Positions 1-6,985 of a stretch of DNA of 27,840 nt are shown in pieces. The notes beneath the pieces were generated by a model. The model worked only from the letters and a program-made list of their open reading frames with translations, ran no database searches and was not told the DNA's origin. Both the position numbers and the translations under genes were made by a program. This stretch comes from an uncultured Rickettsiales bacterium (GTDB taxonomy: Bacteria > Pseudomonadota > Alphaproteobacteria > Rickettsiales > UBA1997): assembly GCA_951800555.1 (NCBI GenBank), contig CATOJU010000002.1, forward strand, positions 1-27,840, written 5' to 3'. Position 1 is the first letter of the stretch. Each line of letters opens with the position of its first letter.

Positions 1-1015
1 GCAAATACCTTTGTATATTTTTAATATTTATTCCTTTTTTCATTCTTAAACCCATAAGTAAAATTTCCTCAATAAATTCAATTTTTGTCAAATTTTCTTT
101 ATTTTCAAACCCAAAACCATTTTCCAAGACATATTCTTGCCATTTCATAGGATTTTTAATATTTTCAATACTAGTCCTTAATTTATAACCATCAATAAAT
201 TCATCTTTAAAACATAATCTACTATGTGCCCCTGCCCCAATTCCTATCCATTCCCCACTATTCCAATAATTCAAATTATGTTCACATTCATAACCTTCTT
301 TAGCATAATTTGATACTTCATATAAAAAAATATTGTTAGATTCCAAAAATTCATTAGTAATTTTATACATTTTAGCCGCTTTGTTTTCTTCCAACTCTTC
401 AATTTTATCTTCAAAAAACTTAGTCCCCTCCTCTACTATTAATTGATATAAAGAAATATGAAAAGGAGAAAATTTTATAGCTTCTTCAAGTTCTTTTAAC
501 CAATTATTAATATCTTGATTTGGTCGAGCATAAATTAAATCTATTGAATACCTATTATAGAAAATTTTACTTGCAATATCTATAGCTTTTTTAGCTTCAT
601 CCGCGTTATGTATTCTTCCAAAAAATTTTAAAACTTCATCATTAAAAGATTGTACTCCTATTGATAATCTATTAATTCCCAAATTTTTAAATTCCTTAAA
701 TTTATTAATCTCAAAAGTCGTTGGATTGGCTTCCATAGATATTTCTATATTATTATCTATATTCCAAATTTCATTTATTTTTTTAAAAATATTTTCTAAA
801 AATTTAATAGACATTAAAGATGGAGTACCACCACCAAAAAATATCGTTTTTATCTTTCTATTTTTAAAAAATTTACCATAATAACTCAATTCTTCTAAAT
901 ATGCCTTTAAAAAAAATTCTTCATCCAAATTTGACAATTTATAGGAATTAAAATCACAATAGGGACATTTTGATAAACAAAATGGATAATGTATATAAAT
1001 AGATAATTCACTCAT
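1..1015 (-). CDS. hemW: Radical SAM haem chaperone HemW (HemN-like), C-terminus cut by window edge
   Basis: Translating the minus strand from the ATG at 1013-1015 gives 338 open codons that run off the left edge, so the C-terminus is missing. HemW proteins are radical SAM enzymes related to oxygen-independent coproporphyrinogen oxidase; they bind haem and deliver it to target proteins in the cytoplasm. The [4Fe-4S] site is visible at residues 13-20 (HYPFCLSKCPYCDF, a Cx3Cx2C motif), followed by the SAM-binding FFGGGTPS, then MEANPTT, GVQSF, IDLIYARP, an HNLNYW motif and GIGAGAHS. HNxxYW and the GAHS motif are typical of the HemW branch rather than true HemN. The start lies 2 bp after the xthA stop codon, so the two genes are very probably co-transcribed. 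The family call is firm; haem chaperone rather than oxidase activity is inferred from the motifs. Confidence 0.93.
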   Translation of the reverse strand, partial: MSELSIYIHYPFCLSKCPYCDFNSYKLSNLDEEFFLKAYLEELSYYGKFFKNRKIKTIFFGGGTPSLMSIKFLENIFKKINEIWNIDNNIEISMEANPTTFEINKFKEFKNLGINRLSIGVQSFNDEVLKFFGRIHNADEAKKAIDIASKIFYNRYSIDLIYARPNQDINNWLKELEEAIKFSPFHISLYQLIVEEGTKFFEDKIEELEENKAAKMYKITNEFLESNNIFLYEVSNYAKEGYECEHNLNYWNSGEWIGIGAGAHSRLCFKDEFIDGYKLRTSIENIKNPMKWQEYVLENGFGFENKENLTKIEFIEEILLMGLRMKKGINIKNIQRYL

Positions 1016-1017
1016 TT

Positions 1018-1830
1018 TTATATATCAATTAAGCAATACATAGGTACATGATCGGATGGGTGCTCCTCTGCCCTAACCTCTTTATCAATTTTACAATTTT
1101 TTATATATTTTAAATTATTTTTAGAAGTCAATAAAGCATCAAGTCTTAAACCATAATTTTTTTCCCAAGCCCTAGCCCTGTAGCCCCACCAACTAAATTC
1201 TACTAAGTCTTTATTAAAATATCTAAATAAATCTTCCATACCATCATCCAGAAATTTTTTAAATTCGTTCCTTTCTTTAATATTACAACAAATATCACCA
1301 TCTTTTTTTATACTATACATATCAATCAATTCCGGACAAGTATTAAAATCACCGCCGTAAATAGCAAACTCCCCTACCCTTTTATCTATTAAAAATTGCT
1401 CCCTTAATCGTCTATAAAATTTTACTTTATTGTAGAATTTCTCAGTTTCTGTTTTATCCTTCACATCCTCTGTAGTATCACCGTTTGGAACATACACTGA
1501 AGCAATTTTTAATGATTTCCCATTATAATCAAATCTAGCTTCTATATATCTTGAATCATCATCATTATCTACCAAATCAAAAAATGGTAATTTATTTTTT
1601 ATATCATAAATAGGAAATCTTGACATTATAGCAACACCGTTATAGGATTTTTGTCCATTAATTGAAATATTATAATTTAAATTAGATAAATCTAAAAGTG
1701 GAAATTGTTCATTCGTGCATTTTAATTCCTGTAATAGAATAATATCAGGATTTGCTGTTTTTATGTAATTTTTTAAATTTGTTATTCTAGATCTTATGGA
1801 ATTTACGTTCCAGGTGGCTATTTTTATCAT
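1018..1830 (-). CDS. xthA: Exodeoxyribonuclease III (class II AP endonuclease)
   Basis: This 270 aa protein matches the Exo III / AP endonuclease family of base-excision repair over its full length. The enzyme cuts the backbone 5' to abasic sites and has 3'-5' exonuclease and phosphatase activity. Visible motifs in order: TWNVNSIRSR at the N-terminus (metal-binding Asn), LLQELKC (catalytic Glu), SRYIEA, GDFNTCP (Asp/Asn of the active site), WWGYRARAWEKNYGLRLDALL (DNA-binding loop and Asp) and the terminal SDHVP with the catalytic Asp-His pair. All key residues are present and the length is normal. No Shine-Dalgarno sequence is evident before the ATG, which is common in this window. It is followed 2 bp later by hemW, and a good promoter lies just upstream at 1857-1885. 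Confidence 0.96.
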   Translation of the reverse strand: MIKIATWNVNSIRSRITNLKNYIKTANPDIILLQELKCTNEQFPLLDLSNLNYNISINGQKSYNGVAIMSRFPIYDIKNKLPFFDLVDNDDDSRYIEARFDYNGKSLKIASVYVPNGDTTEDVKDKTETEKFYNKVKFYRRLREQFLIDKRVGEFAIYGGDFNTCPELIDMYSIKKDGDICCNIKERNEFKKFLDDGMEDLFRYFNKDLVEFSWWGYRARAWEKNYGLRLDALLTSKNNLKYIKNCKIDKEVRAEEHPSDHVPMYCLIDI

Positions 1831-1856
1831 TTTTTGTTTTGTGTTTTGATATTGTT

Positions 1857-1885
1857 ATTTTATTACATTTATTTAAATAAGTCAA
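1857..1885 (-). promoter_or_regulatory. Predicted sigma70-type promoter of xthA-hemW
   Basis: On the minus strand TTGACT (1880-1885) is followed by a 17 bp spacer and TAAAAT (1857-1862). Each box matches the consensus at 5 of 6 positions, and the ATG is about 27 bp downstream. The -35 box is 18 bp outside the left terminal repeat of the element at 1904-2233. AT-rich background raises the chance of a false match, but the C/G-containing TTGACT box is uncommon here. Confidence 0.55.
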
Positions 1886-1941
1886 TGATTAAATATTTTA
1901 TAGGGTACTGCCCACTTATATATCAAATTTTTCCGTTATTT

Positions 1942-2002
1942 ATGTCATTCCAGATTAGATTTTCTTAATAAACTTGTTTATTTAGAAATTCTTAATGTGG
2001 AA
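1942..2002. repeat. Copy 1 of a 61 bp palindromic direct repeat
   Basis: This stretch is repeated at 2112-2172 with a single mismatch seen (T to A near position 17). It is an imperfect palindrome: the arms run inward from ATTCC/GGAA and meet at AATAAAC TT GTTTATT. After this copy about 85 bp of extra sequence intervene before the unit resumes with GGAATCCAGTAATAAATTA, which matches the tail of copy 2. Copy 1 therefore looks like the same unit interrupted by an insertion. Confidence 0.85.
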
Positions 2003-2007
2003 AACAA

Positions 2008-2056
2008 GGCAGGAAAATGATATGCTTGCATAATCATTTTAGCTTGTCGTCCTGCC
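2008..2056. repeat. Hairpin within the insertion that splits repeat copy 1
   Basis: GGCAGG at 2008-2013 and CCTGCC at 2051-2056 form the outer stem. AAAATGAT-ATGC and GCAT-A-ATCATTTT form a strong inner stem-loop. The outer part is followed by CCGGAACGAAGTGGAGGAATCC, which resembles the palindromic repeat elements known from Rickettsiales intergenic DNA. No function can be assigned. Confidence 0.6.
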
Positions 2057-2111
2057 GCAGTTTGCCGGAACGAAGTGGAGGAATCCAGTAATAAATTACT
2101 TTAATATAGAA

Positions 2112-2172
2112 ATGTCATTCCAGATTAGAATTTCTTAATAAACTTGTTTATTTAGAAATTCTTAATGTGGAA
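2112..2172. repeat. Copy 2 of the 61 bp palindromic direct repeat
   Basis: This is the intact copy. The palindrome spans about 2117-2173, with two ~27 nt arms pairing at about 25 positions (two mismatches and one bulge). It begins TCATTCCAGATTA and closes with TTAATGTGGAATCC. The downstream tail continues in step with the tail of copy 1 to about 2205, so the duplicated unit is about 94 bp. Confidence 0.85.
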
Positions 2173-2250
2173 TCCAATGATAAATAATTTTAAAATATGA
2201 ATAATACTATTTGATGTGTAAGTGGGCAGTACCATTTTTTTATTATGATA

Positions 2251-2279
2251 TTGACTTTTTAAAATTTTAAATAAATAAT
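2251..2279 (+). promoter_or_regulatory. Predicted promoter of the 1452 aa coiled-coil gene
   Basis: TTGACT (2251-2256), a 17 bp spacer and AATAAT (2274-2279) precede the gene start by about 55 bp. The -35 box sits 17 bp outside the right terminal repeat (2219-2233). This mirrors the arrangement on the other side of the element. Each box matches the consensus at 5 of 6 positions. Confidence 0.5.
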
Positions 2280-2333
2280 TATTATAGAAAATATTTTATA
2301 TTTGATTTTTATTAATAATTATAGGGGGATAAG

Positions 2334-5300
2334 ATGAGTGATGATGAAAAAATGAAAGCAGCAGAAGATGCAATAATCGAATTTAAGAAAGCAAATAACG
2401 AACTAGAAGAAGAAAAAAAAACAAGAAACAAAAAACAAACAATAAAAACTTTAGAAGAAAAAAAAGAAAAAGCAGCAAAACAATTAGTAAAAGCACTGGT
2501 AGAATTGGATAAAAACGGAACAAATGATTTAAAAACAAAACAAAGTATAAGGTCATCAAAATATGGACTTGTTAAATTCAACAAAAATGATATACAAAAC
2601 TTGATAAACTCAGCAAAAAAAATAATAGATGAAAAAGAAGAAAAAGAAAAAAATATAACATTAGGTGAGGCACTTGATAGAGCTGAAAAACCTATTGGGC
2701 GTCATAATTCTAATAAAGGTATTTATAATAAAGATAGTATAATTGAATTTTTAAATAAAATTGCTTCTAAATGTGAAGGAGCAAAAAAATTTGATAAAAA
2801 TTCAAAATATGAAGATGTTATTAATTTCTTTAATAATAATGAGAATAAAGAAGCATTAAATAAACTTAAACTAAAAAAAACTTTCGGTTCTACAACAAAA
2901 ACTACAAATTTAGGAGATGATACATTAGAATTTTTAGAAACTATATATCGAGTTAGTAAAGATGGAATAAATGCTGTCAAAGATGGAACAAATGCTATTA
3001 AAGATGGAACAAATGTTGACAAAAAAAAAAATAATGATTATGTTATTATTCAAAATTTTTTAGGAAGTATTCAAGATAAAGAGTTTAATGATCAACTAAA
3101 TAAAAAAAAAACATATGAACCAACAGAACCCGAACCAGAACCAACACAACCAACAAAAGGAGAAGATATGGAAAAAAATAATAATTATGTAACTCATCCA
3201 GAATATGATGAATATACTACAAAAACAAATGAAAGATTAGAAAATTTAGAAAATAACCAAGTACTATTAAAAGAAAACGAAGAAAAAGTAAAATATCTAT
3301 TAAATAATGCAGAAAATTTTTTAACAAAAGATGATATAGAAGAATTAAAAAGTGCATTAAAATACATAGGTGACATAGCGACCATAAATGTGACAATAAG
3401 AGGTTTAGAAGGAAAAATAGAAGAACTAGAAAATGCCAAAATATCTCCAGAACAAATAAGTAACCAAATAAAAGCAATAATAGAAAAAGAAATATTACCG
3501 GCAATAAATCAAAAAATAGAAAATAATGAAAATGAAATAAATGCCTTAAAAGGAAGAGTAGACCAACATGATGAAGAAATAAATAAATTAAAGAATCAAG
3601 TAACTGCTTTACAAAATACTTTAGGAAAAGGAAACAATATAACATCTGATGACATAAAAAAATTAATAGAAAATGGAGATTTAGACGATAGTTTAAAAGC
3701 AAAATTAACAGTTATTTTAAATGAAGGTGACATAAATATAACAGAAGGTTCAAAATTTTATGAACAAATACAAGGTATAATTTCAACAGAATTAGGAAAT
3801 AAATTATCAGACCTTGAAGGTAGATTGAATGATAAAATTCAACAAAATACCAACAATATAACTAATTTAACAAATAAAATTGGCGAAATTGACGACAAAA
3901 TTAAGAACTGTGCTACAAAAGATGACGTTAATAATCAAATAGAAGGTCTAAAAAACAATTTTGCAACAAAAGAAGACTTTGATAACTTTAAAAAAGAAGT
4001 TGAAGAAAAATTGGGAGGAATTGGAAAAGATGGTGTAACTTTAACTAATACAGAAAGAGAAACAATAATAAATACAATAAAAGAAGGGTTAGGAGATCAA
4101 ATAGGAACACTTCAAGATGATGTAGGAAAGTTAAAAGATAATCAAGAAAAAATAACATCAGATTTGGATGCCTTAAAAACAAAAGTAAAACAACATGATA
4201 CAGATATAAAAACTTTACAAGACCAAGTAATTGCTTTACAAAATACTTTAAAAAATCCAACACCTGATGACATAAAAAAATTAATAGAAAATGGAGATTT
4301 AGACGATAGTTTAAAAGCAAAATTAACAGTTATTTTAAATGAAGGTGACATAAATATAGGCGGAGATTCAAAATTTTATAAACAAATACAAGGTATAATT
4401 TCAACAGAATTAGGAAATAAATTAAAAGAACTTGAAGATAAATTGGGGGGAAAAATTAAACAAAATACCGACGAAATAAAAAATATAAAAGACCAACAGG
4501 AAAATTTTAATAATAGAATAACAGGTTGTGAAGGTAATATAACAGAATTAAATCTGGCACTAGAAGATGAAATAGAAAATAGACAAAATGCTATGCTATA
4601 TCTTACAGAAAGAATAGAATCAGGCGAAAAAGGACTTCAGGATCAATTAACTACAATGCAAAACCAAATTCAAGCATTACAAAAAGCTCAAAATTCATTA
4701 AATAGTGGCCAAGAAACCAAAGTAACAGAAATAACAAATAACTTGTTAACAGAATATAATGAAACGGTTCAAGCTCAAATGGAAGTTGTTACTAGAGAAT
4801 TAGAAATTATAAATGAACAACAGGATCAAATACAGAATCAAATAACACAGCTAGATAATAGATTAAATGAACAAGACAAAAAAATAGATACTAAAGCGGA
4901 TAAAACTACCGTAGAGGAATTAGTAAAAAGAATGGATAGATACGAAGAAAGATTGGGTAAATATGAAAAAGAAAATGAGAGACTTATTAATGAAAATGAA
5001 GAATTAAAAAAAAGAATTGAAGCCTTGGAAAAAAAAGAACAAGACAAAGTCCAAGCAAGAGATACCGATCCACCAACAGAAGATAATCCCAATAATCCAG
5101 AAAACGACCCATCCAAATCAAAAGTTCAATCATTTGGAACAAAAACACCAGAACCTGGCGGCACAAAACCAAAAGGCGGATTACAAAATAATAAAGATAA
5201 CGGAGGTAATTTAACATCATTTGGTACAAATAATGGTGGTGGTAGCAGTGGAAGTGGTGGTATTCCTACAGAATTGTCTGACGAAGATAAAGTAAAACAT

Positions 5301-6692
5301 CTTTCAAATTTATATTATTTAATTGGTACTGCTAATCAATATAATAAAAGCGAAGTTAAGACTGGTTTAGCTGTGGCAAATATGTTGAATGCTAGAAGTA
5401 CCGGAGAAAAAAATACCGATGGTGTTGTTCCTACTTTAAATAAATTAAGTGAAAACCTTGCAAATAAAATTATAGGAACAATTAATAGTGGAAAAGAAGT
5501 AAATATAAATGAAATAATAAATCTTAATGGTCTTGTTGATGATAAAAAATTACAAGATATTGTAAATAAATATCAAAATGGAATTACTGCTGCCAAGGGA
5601 GATCCTGAAAAAATAAAAATCTTTAAAGAAACTCTTAAAAATGAATTATATGGGTGTCTTGATCTGGAATTTATTAATAGAGCTGATAATGTATATAAAG
5701 CTAATAATCAAGGAAAAGATAATGAATTTTTGGAAAATTTCTATAAAAATGTCGATAATGCAAGCAGTTATTTACAACAAACAACTATAAAAAATAATGT
5801 TTCTATACCTAATACAAGTAAAGTTCAATTTGTTAATGAAGATAAAACTATTAATGAAGAAAGCTTAAATTTTATTCAAGAAAATATAAACGGACAAATC
5901 AATGAGGAAGGTGTTAAAAAAGATTATGAAACTAAAGAATTTAATGGTGATAAACAACAATTTGAAGCTACTAAAGAAGCCGTAATACATACTGAAAGAA
6001 CAAAAAACCAATTCAGTGGTGTTGAAAGGAATGATAAAGGAGAAATAACTAAAGTAGAAGGTATTAAAAGTAATTTAACTAATGATAAAGCAACAATAGG
6101 GTTAAAATATCCAAATGATTTTAGTAAAGAATATATGGATACCATTGAAAAATCTGGTAATGATGTTAAAGCTGTCTTTTCTCAAAAAAGTAAAAAAGTA
6201 TCAGATTTACCAGAAAATCAAAAAAATGATGCTATAGCAGCATATAATTTAAAAGAAGGCGATAGTGTTGAAGTCCTTAATTTTAATGGTGTTGAAGCAG
6301 CAATACCAAGCAGTATGCTTGATTTTGTAGAGTTAAATAATGGTATCGGAAGAGATAGGGGTATTTTGCCAGCTATGCTTGAACAAATGAAAAAAGCGGC
6401 AGTTTTAAATGGTGGTAATATGGATAAAATAAGGGATCTTATTACTGTTGAAATAGATGGGCAAAGAATGACTTTAACTGAAGCTGTTAACAAAGGTAAA
6501 GGAAAAGAAGCAGCGTCGATATTATGCAATAGTATGGGGGCAGTTGGAAATGATGGTAAAACTCCATTAGGACATTTTAAGGAAGAAGATAGAAAATTAA
6601 TAAATGATCTTTGTGGTAAAACAATTGCGATGTCTGTAAATACAGATAAAAGTAGGGGTAGAGATGGTCAAGGCATTCCATCAAAATTTTAG
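2334..6692 (+). CDS. Large modular coiled-coil protein of unknown function
   Basis: This 1452 aa protein is not recognised as a member of a named family. The start is supported by GGGGG (2324-2328) just upstream. It has no signal peptide and no membrane segment. Visible order: a charged helical N-terminus with a block of three 7-residue repeats (KDGTNAI type, residues ~209-229); a Pro/Glu/Thr linker (~260-278); a long coiled coil (~279-900) with heptad-like leucines, TKDD/TKED helices and a duplicated ~206-residue unit; a Pro/Gly/Asn/Ser linker (~903-978) with two SFGT motifs; and a globular C-terminal region (~980-1452). Codon third positions favour A in the coiled coil but T in residues ~110-250 and in the C-terminal region, so the gene looks assembled from modules. 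An internal Shine-Dalgarno and in-frame ATG lie at 3157-3170. There is no YadA-type membrane anchor. A cytoplasmic scaffold or a secreted effector are both possible. Confidence 0.9.
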   Translation: MSDDEKMKAAEDAIIEFKKANNELEEEKKTRNKKQTIKTLEEKKEKAAKQLVKALVELDKNGTNDLKTKQSIRSSKYGLVKFNKNDIQNLINSAKKIIDEKEEKEKNITLGEALDRAEKPIGRHNSNKGIYNKDSIIEFLNKIASKCEGAKKFDKNSKYEDVINFFNNNENKEALNKLKLKKTFGSTTKTTNLGDDTLEFLETIYRVSKDGINAVKDGTNAIKDGTNVDKKKNNDYVIIQNFLGSIQDKEFNDQLNKKKTYEPTEPEPEPTQPTKGEDMEKNNNYVTHPEYDEYTTKTNERLENLENNQVLLKENEEKVKYLLNNAENFLTKDDIEELKSALKYIGDIATINVTIRGLEGKIEELENAKISPEQISNQIKAIIEKEILPAINQKIENNENEINALKGRVDQHDEEINKLKNQVTALQNTLGKGNNITSDDIKKLIENGDLDDSLKAKLTVILNEGDINITEGSKFYEQIQGIISTELGNKLSDLEGRLNDKIQQNTNNITNLTNKIGEIDDKIKNCATKDDVNNQIEGLKNNFATKEDFDNFKKEVEEKLGGIGKDGVTLTNTERETIINTIKEGLGDQIGTLQDDVGKLKDNQEKITSDLDALKTKVKQHDTDIKTLQDQVIALQNTLKNPTPDDIKKLIENGDLDDSLKAKLTVILNEGDINIGGDSKFYKQIQGIISTELGNKLKELEDKLGGKIKQNTDEIKNIKDQQENFNNRITGCEGNITELNLALEDEIENRQNAMLYLTERIESGEKGLQDQLTTMQNQIQALQKAQNSLNSGQETKVTEITNNLLTEYNETVQAQMEVVTRELEIINEQQDQIQNQITQLDNRLNEQDKKIDTKADKTTVEELVKRMDRYEERLGKYEKENERLINENEELKKRIEALEKKEQDKVQARDTDPPTEDNPNNPENDPSKSKVQSFGTKTPEPGGTKPKGGLQNNKDNGGNLTSFGTNNGGGSSGSGGIPTELSDEDKVKHLSNLYYLIGTANQYNKSEVKTGLAVANMLNARSTGEKNTDGVVPTLNKLSENLANKIIGTINSGKEVNINEIINLNGLVDDKKLQDIVNKYQNGITAAKGDPEKIKIFKETLKNELYGCLDLEFINRADNVYKANNQGKDNEFLENFYKNVDNASSYLQQTTIKNNVSIPNTSKVQFVNEDKTINEESLNFIQENINGQINEEGVKKDYETKEFNGDKQQFEATKEAVIHTERTKNQFSGVERNDKGEITKVEGIKSNLTNDKATIGLKYPNDFSKEYMDTIEKSGNDVKAVFSQKSKKVSDLPENQKNDAIAAYNLKEGDSVEVLNFNGVEAAIPSSMLDFVELNNGIGRDRGILPAMLEQMKKAAVLNGGNMDKIRDLITVEIDGQRMTLTEAVNKGKGKEAASILCNSMGAVGNDGKTPLGHFKEEDRKLINDLCGKTIAMSVNTDKSRGRDGQGIPSKF
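2958..3020 (+). repeat. Three tandem 21 bp repeats in the coiled-coil gene
   Basis: Three consecutive 21 bp units (starting at 2958, 2979 and 3000) encode KDGINAV, KDGTNAI and KDGTNVD. They begin with AAAGATGGAA and differ at only a few positions. The unit length keeps the frame. Confidence 0.85.
3157..3170 (+). promoter_or_regulatory. Internal Shine-Dalgarno and in-frame ATG inside the 1452 aa gene
   Basis: AAGGAG at 3157-3162 lies 5 nt before an ATG at 3168-3170. This ATG is in frame with the large gene (residue 279). It falls exactly at the end of the first proline-rich linker and the beginning of the coiled coil. Initiation here would give a protein of 1174 aa. Many true starts in this window have no recognisable ribosome binding site, so a full motif at ideal spacing is notable. 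It may be a chance product of the Lys-Gly-Glu codons. Confidence 0.4.
3543..3806 (+). repeat. Long intragenic direct repeat, copy 1
   Basis: This copy corresponds to the one at 4170-4424. A 95 bp core (3646-3740) is identical to 4264-4358, and the match resumes nearly perfectly to 3806. The offset is 618 bp over the core and 627 bp at the 5' side because of a 9 bp difference. The core encodes the KKLIENGDLDDSLKAKLTVI segment and its continuation. Confidence 0.9.
4170..4424 (+). repeat. Long intragenic direct repeat, copy 2
   Basis: This is the second copy of the repeat at 3543-3806. The identical 95 bp core is at 4264-4358. Identity at silent positions shows a recent duplication or ongoing gene conversion rather than protein-level selection alone. 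Recombination between the copies would delete or add about 206 residues in frame. Confidence 0.9.
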
Positions 6693-6741
6693 AAATTCTA
6701 ATCCAGAATTATATAAAAATTAATAAATTAAGAAACAAACG

Positions 6742-6771
6742 ACCCCGATGCAAGGCATGCGGGGTATTTTT
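6742..6771 (+). terminator. Rho-independent terminator of the 1452 aa gene
   Basis: ACCCCGATGC pairs with GCAT-g-CGGGGT (one bulged G) around a 3 nt loop and is followed by ATTTTT. It lies 49 bp after the stop codon. The same ACCCCG/CGGGGT hairpin occurs at 12410-12440. Confidence 0.8.
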
Positions 6772-6928
6772 AAGATAAACATAGATTAAAAATTGTAAAT
6801 AAACCTTTACAATTCCAAATTTTACCATAAAATAATTTAAACTTTTAATATTTTTTATATCCTATTAAAAAAATTTCTTGTTTTCTTGTAATATTTGCTT
6901 TTTTGGAAAATTTTTATAAAAAAATATA

Positions 6929-6956
6929 TTGAATATTTTATATTAAAATGTATAAT
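6929..6956 (+). promoter_or_regulatory. Predicted promoter of the 346 aa coiled-coil gene
   Basis: TTGAAT (6929-6934), a 16 bp spacer and a perfect TATAAT (6951-6956) lie 29 bp before the ATG at 6986. Together with the terminator at 6742-6771 this indicates a transcript separate from the upstream gene. The rest of the gap (6693-6928) shows no other feature. Confidence 0.5.
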
Positions 6957-6985
6957 TATGTTTATATAAACAATATCGGAAAAGA

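Larger units (their letters stand above)
1904..2233. mobile_element. 330 bp MITE-like element with 15 bp perfect terminal inverted repeats
   Basis: GGTACTGCCCACTTA at 1904-1918 is repeated exactly in inverse orientation at 2219-2233. The repeats are much richer in G+C than their surroundings. Between them there is no open frame of note. Instead there is a tandem duplication of a palindromic unit (1942-2002 and 2112-2172) and a second hairpin (2008-2056). Short length, terminal inverted repeats and lack of a gene fit a non-autonomous transposon remnant. I could not see a convincing target-site duplication at the two outer edges, so the element may be old. Alternatively the inverted repeats are a pair of operators for the divergent promoters on each side. 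Confidence 0.6.

Noticed and set aside
1942..2172. Repeated palindromes considered as a CRISPR array or attachment site
   Set aside because: Only two copies are present, the unit is a long palindrome with no regular spacers, and no cas or integrase gene is near.
1904..2233. Invertible promoter switch
   Set aside because: The promoters I can see lie outside the inverted repeats, so inversion of the segment would not change their direction. No recombinase gene is in the window.
3217..3702. Leu/Phe-rich minus-strand reading frame of 161 codons, and similar ones at 4045-4320, 2312-2584 and 4838-5229
   Set aside because: They lie antisense to the A-rich coiled-coil gene, where Lys/Glu/Asn codons read as Phe/Leu/Ser/Ile on the other strand. 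They share the repeats of the sense gene and have no start signals.
2334..6692. 1452 aa protein as a trimeric autotransporter adhesin
   Set aside because: There is no signal peptide and no C-terminal beta-barrel anchor; the C-terminus is hydrophilic and globular.
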